Positions 1 to 8,344 of a stretch of 64,000 bases of DNA are shown one piece after another. A program made the translations under genes and the position numbers. The first letter of the stretch is position 1, and each line of letters begins with the position of its first letter. A model generated the notes under the pieces. It was not told the DNA's origin, did no database searches, and saw nothing but the letters and a program-made list of their open reading frames with translations. This DNA is from Streptomyces sp. ISL-43 (GTDB lineage: Bacteria; Actinomycetota; Actinomycetes; Streptomycetales; Streptomycetaceae), in contig NZ_JAGGOT010000029.1 of assembly GCF_018614195.1 (NCBI RefSeq), positions 310,001-374,000 of the forward strand, written 5' to 3'.

Positions 1-1
1 C

Positions 2-52
2 CTCGTCCTCGCCTCCTTCCTCAGCGGAACCCGGCCGTCCCCCGCCGCGTGA
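2..52 (+). CDS. C-terminal end of an upstream gene (partial)
   Basis: An open frame enters from the left edge and ends at a TGA at 50-52. It reads LVLASFLSGTRPSPAA, which looks like the last membrane helix and short tail of a membrane protein. The TGA overlaps a GTG at 49 (GTGA) that is in frame with the following MFS gene, so the two may be translationally coupled. With only 16 residues visible the family cannot be named; chance openness of a GC-rich frame is a real alternative. Confidence 0.3.
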   Translation, partial: LVLASFLSGTRPSPAA

Positions 53-93
53 CCCCCGCACCGCCCCCGCGTACCCCCGTGAACGGAACCCCC

Positions 94-1617
94 ATGCACA
101 CCCCCACGCAGGACCCGCGCCGCTGGATCGTGCTCGCGATCCTCTCCGGCAGTCTCCTGCTCATCTCCATGGACACCACGATCCTCAACGTGGCGTTCCC
201 CTCGCTCGTCGGCGACCTCCAGCCGGGCGCCGTACAGCAGCTGTGGATCATCGACATCTACGCGCTCGCCCTCTCCGGCCTGCTGGTCACCGCCGGCGCC
301 CTCGGCGACCGCTGGGGCCGCAAGCGGCTGCTGATGGCGGGCTTCGGCATCTTCGCCGTCGCCTCGCTCATCGCCGTCTTCTCCACCGAGGCCTGGCACG
401 TCATCGCGGCCCGCGCCCTCCTCGGCGTCGGCGGCGCCGCGATCATGCCGTCCACCCTGTCGATCCTGCGCAGCGTCTTCACCGACGCCAAGGAACGCGC
501 CTTCGCGCTCGCCGTCTGGGCCGCCGTCTTCGGCGGCGGCATGGCCTTCGGCCCGGTCGTCGGCGGCCTGCTCGTCCAGGACTACGGCTGGCACTCCGCC
601 TTCCTCCTCAACCTGCCCGTCACCGCGCTCATCGTCGCGGCCGGCCTGCGCTACCTCCCCGAATCCCGCTCCCCGCGCGCCACCGGCAAGTGGGACTGGT
701 GGGGCGTCGGCCAGTCGATCGTCGGCATGCTGGCCCTCGCGGGCGGCATCAAGCAGCTCGGCAAGAGCGGCATCGCCGACCCGCTGCCGTGGGCCCTGCT
801 CGCCCTCGCCGTCATCTCCCTGACCGTGTTCGTACGCCGTCAGCTGAGCCTGGACAACCCGCTGCTCCAGGTCCGGCTGTTCGCCAAGCCCGCCTTCAGC
901 GTGGCCGCCACCGCGATCTTCCTGCCCATGGTGGGCATGGGCGCGATCCTGTTCCTGGTCACCCAGTGGTTCCAGTACGGCCAGGGCTACACCCCGCTCG
1001 AAGCCGGCCTCTCCCTGCTGCCCGCGCCGCTCGCGCTGATCTGCGCCTCGATGGTCGCCCCGTCCCTCATGCAGCGCTTCGCGATCCGGCACGTGCTCGG
1101 CGGCGGCCTGGTGGTCCTCGCGGCGGGCATGGCCCTGCCCTGGACCCTCCAGCAGTTCACCGACCTGGGCTACCCCGCCTTCGCCGTGGCGCTGGCCGTC
1201 ATGGGCCTGGGCGCGGGCACCGCCACCACGGTCGCCTCGGTGACCCTGATCTCCACGGCCCCGGCCGACGAGGTCTCCAGCGCCGCGGCCATCGAGGAAA
1301 CCTGCTACGAACTCGGCTCGGCCATGGGCGTCGCCATCCTCGGCTCCACCGCCGCCGCGCTCTACCGGGCCAACCTCCCGGCCCTCGACCTGGACTCCAC
1401 CACGCTGGGCGCCGTACGGGACTCCGTGGGCGAGGCCGCCCACACCGCCGAACAGCTCGGCGGCACCGTCGGCCGGAACCTGCTCGACGCCGCCTCGCAG
1501 GCCTACACCCTCGCGATCACCCCGGCGTTCCTGCTGGCCGGAGCCCTCGCGGTCGCCGCCGCCGTGACCACGTGGGCCCTGATCCCGCGCGACCTGCGGC
1601 CGACCGAGAACCACTAG
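94..1617 (+). CDS. MFS drug exporter, DHA2 (EmrB/QacA) type
   Basis: A 507-residue proton-driven multidrug exporter of the 14-helix DHA2 group. The first helix carries the family signature MDTTILNVAFPSL. Motif A, GALGDRWGRKRLL, follows helix 2, and the motif C-like AFGPVVGGLL lies in helix 5. Repeated hydrophobic stretches continue to the end, and the length matches the family. I chose ATG 94 because the DPRRW-helix start is typical, but GTG 49, overlapping the stop of the preceding frame, is possible and would add 15 residues. The final TAG shares its G with the first base of the IS remnant's terminal repeat. The substrate cannot be deduced and no adjacent regulator is visible. Confidence 0.93.
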   Translation: MHTPTQDPRRWIVLAILSGSLLLISMDTTILNVAFPSLVGDLQPGAVQQLWIIDIYALALSGLLVTAGALGDRWGRKRLLMAGFGIFAVASLIAVFSTEAWHVIAARALLGVGGAAIMPSTLSILRSVFTDAKERAFALAVWAAVFGGGMAFGPVVGGLLVQDYGWHSAFLLNLPVTALIVAAGLRYLPESRSPRATGKWDWWGVGQSIVGMLALAGGIKQLGKSGIADPLPWALLALAVISLTVFVRRQLSLDNPLLQVRLFAKPAFSVAATAIFLPMVGMGAILFLVTQWFQYGQGYTPLEAGLSLLPAPLALICASMVAPSLMQRFAIRHVLGGGLVVLAAGMALPWTLQQFTDLGYPAFAVALAVMGLGAGTATTVASVTLISTAPADEVSSAAAIEETCYELGSAMGVAILGSTAAALYRANLPALDLDSTTLGAVRDSVGEAAHTAEQLGGTVGRNLLDAASQAYTLAITPAFLLAGALAVAAAVTTWALIPRDLRPTENH

Positions 1618-2054
1618 GGCCTGCTTCGGAACGGGTCAGCGCTGCCTGACCAGGTCAGGGCCTCGGTGACGATCGCGACGTGGTCGGCCTCAGCAATCGT
1701 GTCGTGTTGGCCCGTTGGCGGCGTCGCGACTCCCGATCTCATAGCCGCCCAGGGCGCCGTGGCGGTGTGGACCGAGATGGACCGGTCGAGGGTCTCGTCG
1801 TCGGGGTCGATGACGAAGAACGTGTTGTCGGTGCTGTTGAGGTCCTCGAGCATCCTCAGTAGCTCGACCCCGCGCCGACGAAGCCGGCGCCGGTTGGCCG
1901 CTGAGGCATGCCCCTTGTCCGCTCGGACCCGGTCAGGGCGCGTCCGTGGCCGCCCGGCCCCGCCGGGACGCTTCACCCGGACCTGGTCGAGCACCGCGGC
2001 GAACTGCGGGCTGTCGCCCCGCTGCCCGGCGGTGGCGACCATGCCGTCGCCCAC
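1614..2054 (-). pseudogene. Chimeric transposase fragment inside the IS remnant
   Basis: The open frame (146 codons) starts like the middle of an IS5-family transposase. QRGDSPQF, then GRPRTRPDRVRADKGHAS and NRRRLRRRG correspond to the region around the second catalytic Asp (..ADKAYSS..RRHLRRRGI in intact relatives). After about residue 65 the similarity stops. The rest (ELLRMLEDLNSTDNTFFVIDP.. DHVAIVTEALTW) does not resemble transposase; its acidic, Trp-ended pattern recalls small Imm1-type immunity proteins, but this is only an impression. The N-terminal DDE half and the C-terminal Glu region are missing, so it is a broken gene with an internal replacement or deletion. Confidence 0.55.
1617..1631 (+). 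repeat. IS terminal inverted repeat, left
   Basis: GGGCCTGCTTCGGAA, matching the right end at 2093-2107 in inverse orientation with one mismatch. Its first base is the last base of the MFS stop codon. Confidence 0.6.
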
Positions 2055-2092
2055 AGGCCCGCAGCATGCCGAACCCTCAGGTCACAAGCCAC

Positions 2093-2107
2093 TTCCGAAC
2101 CAGGCCC
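2093..2107 (-). repeat. IS terminal inverted repeat, right
   Basis: On the minus strand it reads GGGCCTGGTTCGGAA, differing from the left repeat at one position. Confidence 0.6.
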
Positions 2108-2130
2108 CAGCCGCGGCGGCTCGTCTTCGA

Positions 2131-2469
2131 TCAGACGGTCGGGTCGGGCATGATCTCCCGGACCTCTTGCGCACAGCGGCACGCGGCGGCGATCTTGGCA
2201 GCCCACTCCAGCGCGTCCTCGCGTGAGGGCACATCGATGATCGAGAACCCGCCAAGGACCGCCTTGGTCTCCGGGTACGGGCCGTCGGTGACGGTCCCGT
2301 CGGTGGCCACGACGCTCGCCTGCTGCCTTTCCAGTCCACCGCCGAAGACCCACACAGCGGCGTCCTGAGCCTCCCGCACCACCTCGTGCGAGGCCTCGGC
2401 CACCTCGGGCAACTCCTCCTCGGGGAAGTTCATCGCGCCGTCATCGAACGAGATCAGGTACCGCGCCAT
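2131..2469 (-). CDS. YCII-related domain protein
   Basis: A 112-residue protein of the YCII/DGPF group: MARYLISFDDGAM at the start, the central DGPYPETKAVLGGFSIIDV, which is the family's DGP(F/Y)xExKExLxG signature, and a helix EDALEWAAKIAAAC. Such proteins form ferredoxin-like dimers of uncertain biochemical role, often near ECF sigma factors; none is seen here. A GGGAG ribosome-binding site lies about 8 bases upstream of the ATG. It is the last gene of a leftward run and lies just outside the IS remnant. Confidence 0.88.
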   Translation of the reverse strand: MARYLISFDDGAMNFPEEELPEVAEASHEVVREAQDAAVWVFGGGLERQQASVVATDGTVTDGPYPETKAVLGGFSIIDVPSREDALEWAAKIAAACRCAQEVREIMPDPTV

Positions 2470-2596
2470 CCATGGCTCCCTTGGCCGGTGGCCTCCTTCG
2501 GCCGTCTCTCACCCTACGACGAACGGCTCCCTCCCGGCTCTCTCCCGGCTTCCGACACAGGCCGTAGGGGATTCCGGTGTGGACGTACGGCGGGGC

Positions 2597-3736
2597 CTAC
2601 GAGGCCGCGTACGTCCACACCGCGCGCATCGTCTCCGGCGGCGTCGGGCCGGTCAGCTCCAGCTGGGTCATCAGGATGGTGGTGGCACCCGTCGAGGGGA
2701 CGATGTGGGCGGCGGTGCCGGTGCCGCCGACCCAGCCGTAGCGGCCCGGCACGTTCCACGGATCGGCCCGGGTGACGTCGACCGACCCGCCGAAGCCCCA
2801 GCCCTGTCCCTCCAGGAAGAGTTCGGCGCCGGCCCGCTGGGCCGGGGTCAGCCAGTCGGTGGTCATCCGCCGCACCGAATCCGCCGAGAGCAGCGGGCCG
2901 CCCCCGTCGAGCAGCATCCGGGCGAAGCCGAAGCAGTCGTCAACCGTCGACACCAGCCCGCCGCTGCCGGACGGGAAGGCGGGCATGGTGCTCCACTGCC
3001 CGTGGGGGGCGTCGACGAGGTCGAGGCCCCCGTCCGCGCCGCCCCGGTAGTAGTGCGTGAACCGGCCCAGCTGCCCGGCCGGCACGGCGAAACCGGTGTC
3101 GGCCATCGACAGCGGCTCGAAGATCCGCTCCGCAAGGAACTCGGTCAGCGAACACCCGGCCACCCGCGAGATCAGCACCCCCAGGACGTCCGAACAGACG
3201 TTGTACAGCCAGGCCTCGCCCGGCTGGTACAGCATCGGGATCCGCCCCAGGCGCGCCATCCACTCGTCCGGCGCCACGATGTCCTGCGGGTGCGGCGGCC
3301 CCTGCCCCAGCTCGCGGGAAAGCGGTGCGACCGCCGGGAGCGAGAAGTCGTCCGGGAAGCCCCACCCGGCGCGGAAGGTCAGCAGATCGGCCACGGTGAC
3401 CGGCCGCGCCGCCGGGACCACGTCGTCGACGGGGCTCGCGGGAGTCCGTACGACCATCGGCGCGGCGATCTCCGGCAGCCAGGGCGCCACCGCGTCGTCC
3501 AGCCCGAACCGCCCGTCCTCCACCAGCATCATGACCGCCGCGGCCGTGACCGGCTTGGTCAGCGAGGCGATCCTGAAGATCGAGTCCCGGACCATCGGAG
3601 CGCTGCCCTCGGCGTCCGCGCTGCCCACGGCCACCACCTCCGGCTCCGAGCCGTCGCCCCGGTCCACCAGGGCGACCGCACCGGGGATGGTGCCGCCGTC
3701 CGCGTACGGCGCGAGGATGTCGAGCAAACCGGCCAC
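2597..3736 (-). CDS. Serine hydrolase, class C beta-lactamase / EstB type
   Basis: A 379-residue member of the beta-lactamase-related (PF00144) serine hydrolases. The nucleophile motif S-L-T-K is at residues 58-61 (FRIASLTKPV). A general-base tyrosine lies in YNVCSDVLGVL near residue 178, and glycine-rich WGFGG and GWVGGTGT segments close the active site. No signal peptide is visible, so it is probably a cytoplasmic esterase rather than a secreted lactamase. The start is a GTG with AAAGGCGG upstream. It follows the carboxylesterase gene by 55 bp, so the two may be co-transcribed. The substrate is unknown. Confidence 0.88.
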   Translation of the reverse strand: MAGLLDILAPYADGGTIPGAVALVDRGDGSEPEVVAVGSADAEGSAPMVRDSIFRIASLTKPVTAAAVMMLVEDGRFGLDDAVAPWLPEIAAPMVVRTPASPVDDVVPAARPVTVADLLTFRAGWGFPDDFSLPAVAPLSRELGQGPPHPQDIVAPDEWMARLGRIPMLYQPGEAWLYNVCSDVLGVLISRVAGCSLTEFLAERIFEPLSMADTGFAVPAGQLGRFTHYYRGGADGGLDLVDAPHGQWSTMPAFPSGSGGLVSTVDDCFGFARMLLDGGGPLLSADSVRRMTTDWLTPAQRAGAELFLEGQGWGFGGSVDVTRADPWNVPGRYGWVGGTGTAAHIVPSTGATTILMTQLELTGPTPPETMRAVWTYAAS

Positions 3737-3791
3737 GAGTCCGCCTTTCGGGCAGGGGGATGGGGCATGGGAGTAGGGGGCATGGAGGGTG

Positions 3792-5435
3792 TCAGGGTGT
3801 GCGGGCCACGGAGTCCCACAGGGCGCAGTGGTGTTCGGCCGCCGCGTCCACGGGGCGGATCCCCGACGGCCCCGGCGCCAGGGACAGTACGGCGGGTGAG
3901 CGCGGCCACCAGGGCCCCGATCCGGGCGTGTTCGGATTGCCGGTCGCCGCGAACCGGGTCCAGTAGCCGGTCATCCGCTCCGCCAGCGCCCGCTGCGGAG
4001 CACTCATCGCCAGCCCGGTGTCGAAGAGATAGGGCAGTTCGCAACCGTGCGAGGCCCCGTCGGGGAAGTCCGCCACCGGCGGCAGCCCGGCGAAGTCCGG
4101 CGCGTGGCGGTCGTCGAACAGGTAGTCGTACGTCGGCACGTGCCGCGCCAGCGCGCGGCTGTCCCGCAGCTGCGGGCAGATGAAGGAGGCGTCCGAGAGC
4201 ACGGCCGCGAAAGCCAGCGCGGGCCTCGGGTGGGCCGCCACCGGATAGGCCGCCTCGACCTGCTCGGCCCGCGCCCCGAACGCGGCGCGCAGCCGGGCCC
4301 GGTAGGCCTGCGGGTCGGGGATCGGGAAGGCGCCCAGGGTCTGCCCGAGGAAGAGCCGCATCTCGTCGCGGGTCGAGCCCTGTACCACCGGGACCCGGTG
4401 GAACTCCCCGCGTTCCAGGGCCCGTCGGGGTTCGGCGGGCAGGAGTGCGGTGCCGTAGGACACGGGGGAGAACCGCAGCATGAGCTCGGGCGTCGCCAGC
4501 GCCCCGGGGGCCAGGCCGCGCAGGCATCGCAGTACCTCCTCGTCCGAGGGGCGGCCGCAGCCGAGCCGGACCGCCGCGGCGAGCCCGTCGGTCACGGTGC
4601 GGTGCTCCGGCACGAACGGCTCGTAGGCACCCATGGTGGGGAGCAACGATCGCGCCGGGGCCGAGAGCGAGCAGGGCCCGCTCTGTGTGATCGCCCGGTG
4701 GAAGAGGCCGGCCGAGGCGGGGGAGGTGAGGTGCAGGCAGACGCTGAGGCCGCCGGCCGACTCGCCGAACACGGTGACGTTGCCCGGATCGCCGCCGAAG
4801 CGGGCGGCGTTGCCCCGCACCCAGCGCAGCGCCGCCTGCTGGTCGGCGAGCGTGAAATCGGGGGCCCCGCCGAGCGCGGGATGCCCGAAGAGGCCGAAGA
4901 TTCCGAGGCGGTAGTTGACGGTGACGACCACGGCGCCGCCCGCCGCGGCCAGCCGGCCCGGGTGGTACAGGTCCCCGGCGCCGTTCATGAAACCACCGCC
5001 GTGGAACCACACCATGACCGGGCGGCGCCGGGCCTCACCCTCGGCCGGTCCTCCCACCGGAGCGGTCACGTTCAGGAACAGGCAGTCCTCCGAGCCGCTC
5101 GGCTCGCCCGGCCCCACCGCGGGCAGCTGGACGCAGCGGGCCCCGGGCGCGCCCGCGTCCCGTACGCCCGCCCAGCGCGCGGCGGGCTCCGGCAGCCGCC
5201 AGCGCAGCGGGCCGGTGGGCGGGGCGGCGTAGGGGATGCCCTCGAAGGTGCGGTACCCGGCCTGCTCCCGCCCGCGCACGGCCCCGCGATCGGTCTCCAC
5301 CACGGGTCGGCGGCCGTCCTCGCCGGCGGTGGCAGCCGAAGCGGCCGGCCCGCCGGCGAGCAGGAGCAGGGCCGGCAGGAGCGCTCTGCCCAGCGCCCTC
5401 CCCACCGCTCGCCCGCTCCCCTCTCCGCCCGCCAT
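3792..5435 (-). CDS. Secreted type-B carboxylesterase
   Basis: A 547-residue alpha/beta hydrolase of the carboxylesterase type-B family. An N-terminal signal peptide (hydrophobic ALLPALLLLAGGP.. ending near ASA, residue 34) predicts export. The oxyanion HGGG is at 145-148, the family signature EDCLFLNV at about 116-123, and the nucleophile Ser226 in GESAGG. The His of the triad is probably in SHGCELPYLF near the C-terminus. The length is normal. Its ATG overlaps the TGA of the DinB gene by one base (TGATG), which fixes the start. A much longer open frame upstream is non-coding readthrough on the opposite strand of the next gene. Confidence 0.93.
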   Translation of the reverse strand: MAGGEGSGRAVGRALGRALLPALLLLAGGPAASAATAGEDGRRPVVETDRGAVRGREQAGYRTFEGIPYAAPPTGPLRWRLPEPAARWAGVRDAGAPGARCVQLPAVGPGEPSGSEDCLFLNVTAPVGGPAEGEARRRPVMVWFHGGGFMNGAGDLYHPGRLAAAGGAVVVTVNYRLGIFGLFGHPALGGAPDFTLADQQAALRWVRGNAARFGGDPGNVTVFGESAGGLSVCLHLTSPASAGLFHRAITQSGPCSLSAPARSLLPTMGAYEPFVPEHRTVTDGLAAAVRLGCGRPSDEEVLRCLRGLAPGALATPELMLRFSPVSYGTALLPAEPRRALERGEFHRVPVVQGSTRDEMRLFLGQTLGAFPIPDPQAYRARLRAAFGARAEQVEAAYPVAAHPRPALAFAAVLSDASFICPQLRDSRALARHVPTYDYLFDDRHAPDFAGLPPVADFPDGASHGCELPYLFDTGLAMSAPQRALAERMTGYWTRFAATGNPNTPGSGPWWPRSPAVLSLAPGPSGIRPVDAAAEHHCALWDSVARTP

Positions 5436-5947
5436 CAGTGCTCCCGCTCCAGTACGCCCCGTACGTAGGCCGCCTGGCCCGCGTGCTGGAGGTCGTCGCC
5501 GATCACACTGACCAGCCGCACGCCCAGGGTCACCGGCGGGTCCCACCGCTCGTCCACCACCCGGTCCAGGTCGGCGGCGGTCAGCTCGCGCAGGAACCGG
5601 CCGGTCTGCGCGTGGACGGCGTCGAAGTACTCCAGCAGCAGGTCCCCGGAGGCAACCCGCACGGCGGCGGCCTGGCGGGCGGTGTGCCCGTAGCCGGTCG
5701 CTCCGGCCGGGAGCGAGAGGGCGAACCGTTCGTCGTACCCCTGCGCGTTCCAGACCTGCTCCCAGCCCGCCGCGTCCGCCACGTGGTCGTCCTGGATCCG
5801 GGTCAGGTGCCAGACGAGCCAGGTGATCGAGTTGGCGCCCGGGTCGATCCGCGCGTCCAGCCGTTCGGCGTCCAGTCCCTCGACCACCTCGTGCACCACG
5901 CCGTGGATCCGGTCGAACGCGTCGGCAAGCAGCTCCGTACCCTTCAT
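5435..5947 (-). CDS. DinB-like (DUF664/mycothiol-dependent) protein
   Basis: A 170-residue four-helix-bundle protein of the DinB/DUF664 superfamily, which in actinobacteria includes mycothiol-dependent metalloenzymes. The metal-binding His pattern is seen in ITWLVWHLTRIQDDHV (His47 and the following DDH) and in the C-terminal DDLQHAGQAAYVRG. It is the first gene of the leftward group and its stop overlaps the start of the carboxylesterase. The reaction is unknown; family knowledge suggests thiol transfer or detoxification. Confidence 0.85.
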   Translation of the reverse strand: MKGTELLADAFDRIHGVVHEVVEGLDAERLDARIDPGANSITWLVWHLTRIQDDHVADAAGWEQVWNAQGYDERFALSLPAGATGYGHTARQAAAVRVASGDLLLEYFDAVHAQTGRFLRELTAADLDRVVDERWDPPVTLGVRLVSVIGDDLQHAGQAAYVRGVLEREH

Positions 5948-6131
5948 GCCCCCACCATGCCCACGACACGTGCCGGGACCCCGCGCGGCGCCGCGCGTGA
6001 CCCCCGTTTGCCCGCCCCGAATGGCGCAGTGCGGCGAGGTGGCGCTGAATGTAACAAAGCGTGCGCTTCCCATGACGCACGATGACCGGCGCGCGATGTG
6101 TAGACCCGCGCGTCGGCGAACGGAGCTTTCC

Positions 6132-7238
6132 ATGAATGACCCGATCACGCTCGCTGCGACGGAGTACGAAGAACCGCGCGGGCTCCCCGACACCACGGAA
6201 GTCCGGCCCCCGGCCGAGCCCCCCGCCGGCCCCGACGCCTCTGTCGGCCCCGACGCCCCCGCCGGCCCCGACGCCCCCGCCGGTCCTGGCGGCGCCCCCG
6301 ATGCCGAGGCCCTCGACGGCCCCTCCGCCGATCCCGGCCCCGGCCGTGACTCCGGCCGTGACTCCGGCCAGGAGGCCGGCCGTGACTCTGGCCGGGACTC
6401 CGAGCCCGCGACCGGGGCCGCGCCGTCGGAAGGGACCGGGGCGGCGCCGATACGGACCGTCCTGGAGACCGCCGCCACCGGCCGTCCGGTCAGGGAGGTC
6501 GCCGCACTGGTGAGCCTCCTCAAGGAGTCCGGACAACTGCCCAACCCCGGACACGCGGCGCTGCGCGCGGCCGCCGTGGCCCGTCCCGTCCACGAAGTCC
6601 GCGAGATGGTCGTTCTGTTGGGAGAGCCTCCGCACGAGGTCGTCGAAACCGACATCACCCTGCGGGCCGCCGCCCTCGGCCGGCCCATCGAGGACGTGGC
6701 GCTGCTGGTCAGCATCCTCGGCACCGGCGACGGACAGACCCCCTACCGCAGGGCGGTATCCGATCCGGAGCCCCAGAGGCGCACCGCCGTCCAACGGCCC
6801 GCCCCGGTCCTGGCTCCGGCCCGGCCCCCGGCGCGGCCGGTGGGCGGCGCGCTGCGCCACGTACTGCGCTGGCCGGTGGCGTTCGCGCTGCTGCTCTGCG
6901 GTGCGCTGCACGTGCCCGGTGATCTGGCGGGCCTGTCCTCCGGTGATCCCGGCGGGCTGCTCGCCCTCGCCGTCACGCTGCTGTGCCTGACCGCCGGCGC
7001 ACTGCTGGCGGTGCGCGACACGGCCGGGGCGTGGCGGGCCGGCGCGGTCGTCGCGCTGGGTGTCGCCGCACTCCATGTGGTGGGCGGCGCGGTGCAGTTC
7101 GACCCGCTCGCCGGCGCGGTCGGCGGCACCGTCGAATGGGCCGGCGTCACCGCGGTGCTGAGCGCCGCGACCGGCGCCGTCCTCGCGGGCCTGGCCCTGC
7201 AGTACCGACCGTCGGCCGGCCCGGCCGACGGAGCCTGA
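6132..7238 (+). CDS. Membrane protein with triple RPV-EV repeat
   Basis: A 368-residue protein I cannot assign to a characterised family. The N-terminal 100 residues are low complexity (GPDAPAGPDAPAG, then GRDSGRDSGQEAGRDSGRD). Three related helices follow: LETAATGRPVREVAALVSLL, LRAAAVARPVHEVREMVVLL and LRAAALGRPIEDVALLVSIL. Each has the pattern xxAAxxRPhxEVxxhVxhL. The C-terminal third has four hydrophobic segments (for example WPVAFALLLCGALHV and AGAVVALGVAALHVV), so it probably sits in the membrane with the repeats in the cytoplasm. The ATG at 6132 follows GGAGCTT. It is divergent from the DinB gene and followed by a strong terminator. Confidence 0.72.
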   Translation: MNDPITLAATEYEEPRGLPDTTEVRPPAEPPAGPDASVGPDAPAGPDAPAGPGGAPDAEALDGPSADPGPGRDSGRDSGQEAGRDSGRDSEPATGAAPSEGTGAAPIRTVLETAATGRPVREVAALVSLLKESGQLPNPGHAALRAAAVARPVHEVREMVVLLGEPPHEVVETDITLRAAALGRPIEDVALLVSILGTGDGQTPYRRAVSDPEPQRRTAVQRPAPVLAPARPPARPVGGALRHVLRWPVAFALLLCGALHVPGDLAGLSSGDPGGLLALAVTLLCLTAGALLAVRDTAGAWRAGAVVALGVAALHVVGGAVQFDPLAGAVGGTVEWAGVTAVLSAATGAVLAGLALQYRPSAGPADGA

Positions 7239-7242
7239 CCCA

Positions 7243-7287
7243 GGCGGGGAGGGGACCCGGGCAGCGCGCCAGGGTCCCCTCCCCGCC
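7243..7287 (+). terminator. Perfect 16-bp stem terminator hairpin
   Basis: GGCGGGGAGGGGACCC at 7243-7258 pairs perfectly with 7272-7287 around a 13-base loop. It starts 5 bases after the stop of the membrane protein gene and ends 22 bases before the PHP gene start. There is no U-run, as is common for GC-rich actinobacterial terminators. Confidence 0.8.
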
Positions 7288-7309
7288 GCCGACCGGAGCG
7301 AGGCGCAGG

Positions 7310-8344
7310 ATGGACCCGGTGGCGGCACTGGACCGCATCGCCTTCCTGCTGGAGCGCGCCCAGGAGCCGACGTACCGGGTCCAGGCCTTCCGCACCGCCT
7401 CCGCGGCCCTCGTACGGATGGGGGAGCGCGAGGTGGCCCAGCGAGTCGCGGCGGGCACGCTCGAAGAGGTCAAGGGCATCGGCCCGAAGACCGCCCGGGC
7501 CGTCCGGGAAGCACTCGGCGGCCAGATCCCGGAGTACCTCCAGCGGCTGGAGGACAAGGCCGCCGCCCACCCCGAGGGGCCGCCCGCGAGCCCCGAGGCC
7601 CTCGCGCTGCGCGCCGCCTTGCGCGGTGACTGCCACGTCCACTCGGACTGGTCGGACGGCGGCAGCCCGATCGAGGCGATGGGCCGGGCCGCGGCCGGCC
7701 TCGGGCACGAGTGGGCGGTGCTCACCGACCATTCACCCAGCCTGAAGGTGGCCCGCGGGCTCTCGCCGGAGCGGCTGCGCGAACAGCTGCGGGTGGTGGT
7801 CGAACTCAACGCCACCTGGGCCCCGTTCCGGCTGCTCACCGGCATCGAGTGCGACATCCTTCTCGACGGCTCGCTCGATCAGGAGCCCGAACTCCTGGCC
7901 GAAGTCGACCTGGTGGTCGGCTCCGTCCACTCCAAGCTCCGGATGGACGCCCCCGCCATGACCCGGCGGATGATCGCCGCCGTGCGCAATCCGCACCTGG
8001 ACGTCCTCGGCCACTGCACCGGGCGGCTGGTCACGGGCAAGACCCGCCCCGAGTCGGAGTTCGACGCCGAGGCCGTCTTCGCGGCCTGCGCCGAGGCCGG
8101 CACCGCGGTGGAGATCAACAGTCGGCCCGAACGCCTCGACCCGCCACGGCGGTTGCTTCGGCTCGCCGTGGCCGCGGGCACCTTCTTCGCGATCGACACC
8201 GACGCCCACGCCCCCGGTCAGCTCGACTGGCAGACCACCGGCTGCGAACGCGCCCTGGAATGCGGGGTGCCGGCCGACCGGATCGTCAACACCTGGTCCG
8301 CGGCCGACCTCCTCACCTGGACCCGGACCCGCCGGTCACCGTAG
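7310..8344 (+). CDS. PHP-domain phosphoesterase with HhH motif (PolX-C-like)
   Basis: A 344-residue protein matching the C-terminal half of bacterial PolX: a helix-hairpin-helix region (LEEVKGIGPKTARAVREAL, residues 51-69) and a PHP phosphoesterase domain. The metal ligands visible are H109-V-H111 (DCHVHSDWSDGG), LTDHS, GSVHSKL, LGHCTG and DTDAHAP. The polymerase fingers and palm are absent, so it is a phosphoesterase or nuclease-like enzyme rather than a polymerase. It begins 22 bases after a hairpin terminator, so it should have its own promoter or depend on readthrough. Its 3' end overlaps the convergent VOC gene by 32 bp. Confidence 0.9.
   Translation: MDPVAALDRIAFLLERAQEPTYRVQAFRTASAALVRMGEREVAQRVAAGTLEEVKGIGPKTARAVREALGGQIPEYLQRLEDKAAAHPEGPPASPEALALRAALRGDCHVHSDWSDGGSPIEAMGRAAAGLGHEWAVLTDHSPSLKVARGLSPERLREQLRVVVELNATWAPFRLLTGIECDILLDGSLDQEPELLAEVDLVVGSVHSKLRMDAPAMTRRMIAAVRNPHLDVLGHCTGRLVTGKTRPESEFDAEAVFAACAEAGTAVEINSRPERLDPPRRLLRLAVAAGTFFAIDTDAHAPGQLDWQTTGCERALECGVPADRIVNTWSAADLLTWTRTRRSP

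Larger units (their letters stand above)
1617..2107 (-). mobile_element. Decayed insertion sequence with terminal inverted repeats
   Basis: The two ends are near-perfect inverted repeats: GGGCCTGCTTCGGAA at 1617-1631 and the complement of GGGCCTGGTTCGGAA at 2093-2107 (14 of 15 identical). Between them, on the minus strand, is a piece of IS5-family-like DDE transposase. At 491 bp the element is far shorter than a working IS5 relative (about 0.8-1.3 kb). No convincing target-site duplication is seen: the flanks read CTA and CAG. The left end begins inside the stop codon of the MFS gene. The element is probably immobile by itself but could be moved by a related transposase. Confidence 0.6.

Noticed and set aside
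49..93. GTG 49 as the start of the first MFS exporter
   Set aside because: It overlaps a stop (GTGA), but the 15 added residues are Pro/Thr-rich and unlike exporter N-termini; ATG 94 is preferred, with low certainty.
5436..7328. A 1178-codon minus-strand frame extending the carboxylesterase upstream
   Set aside because: The part beyond 5435 is antisense to the DinB-upstream region and the RPV-repeat gene, reads as Gly/Arg-rich shadow, and the signal peptide plus TGATG overlap fix the true start.
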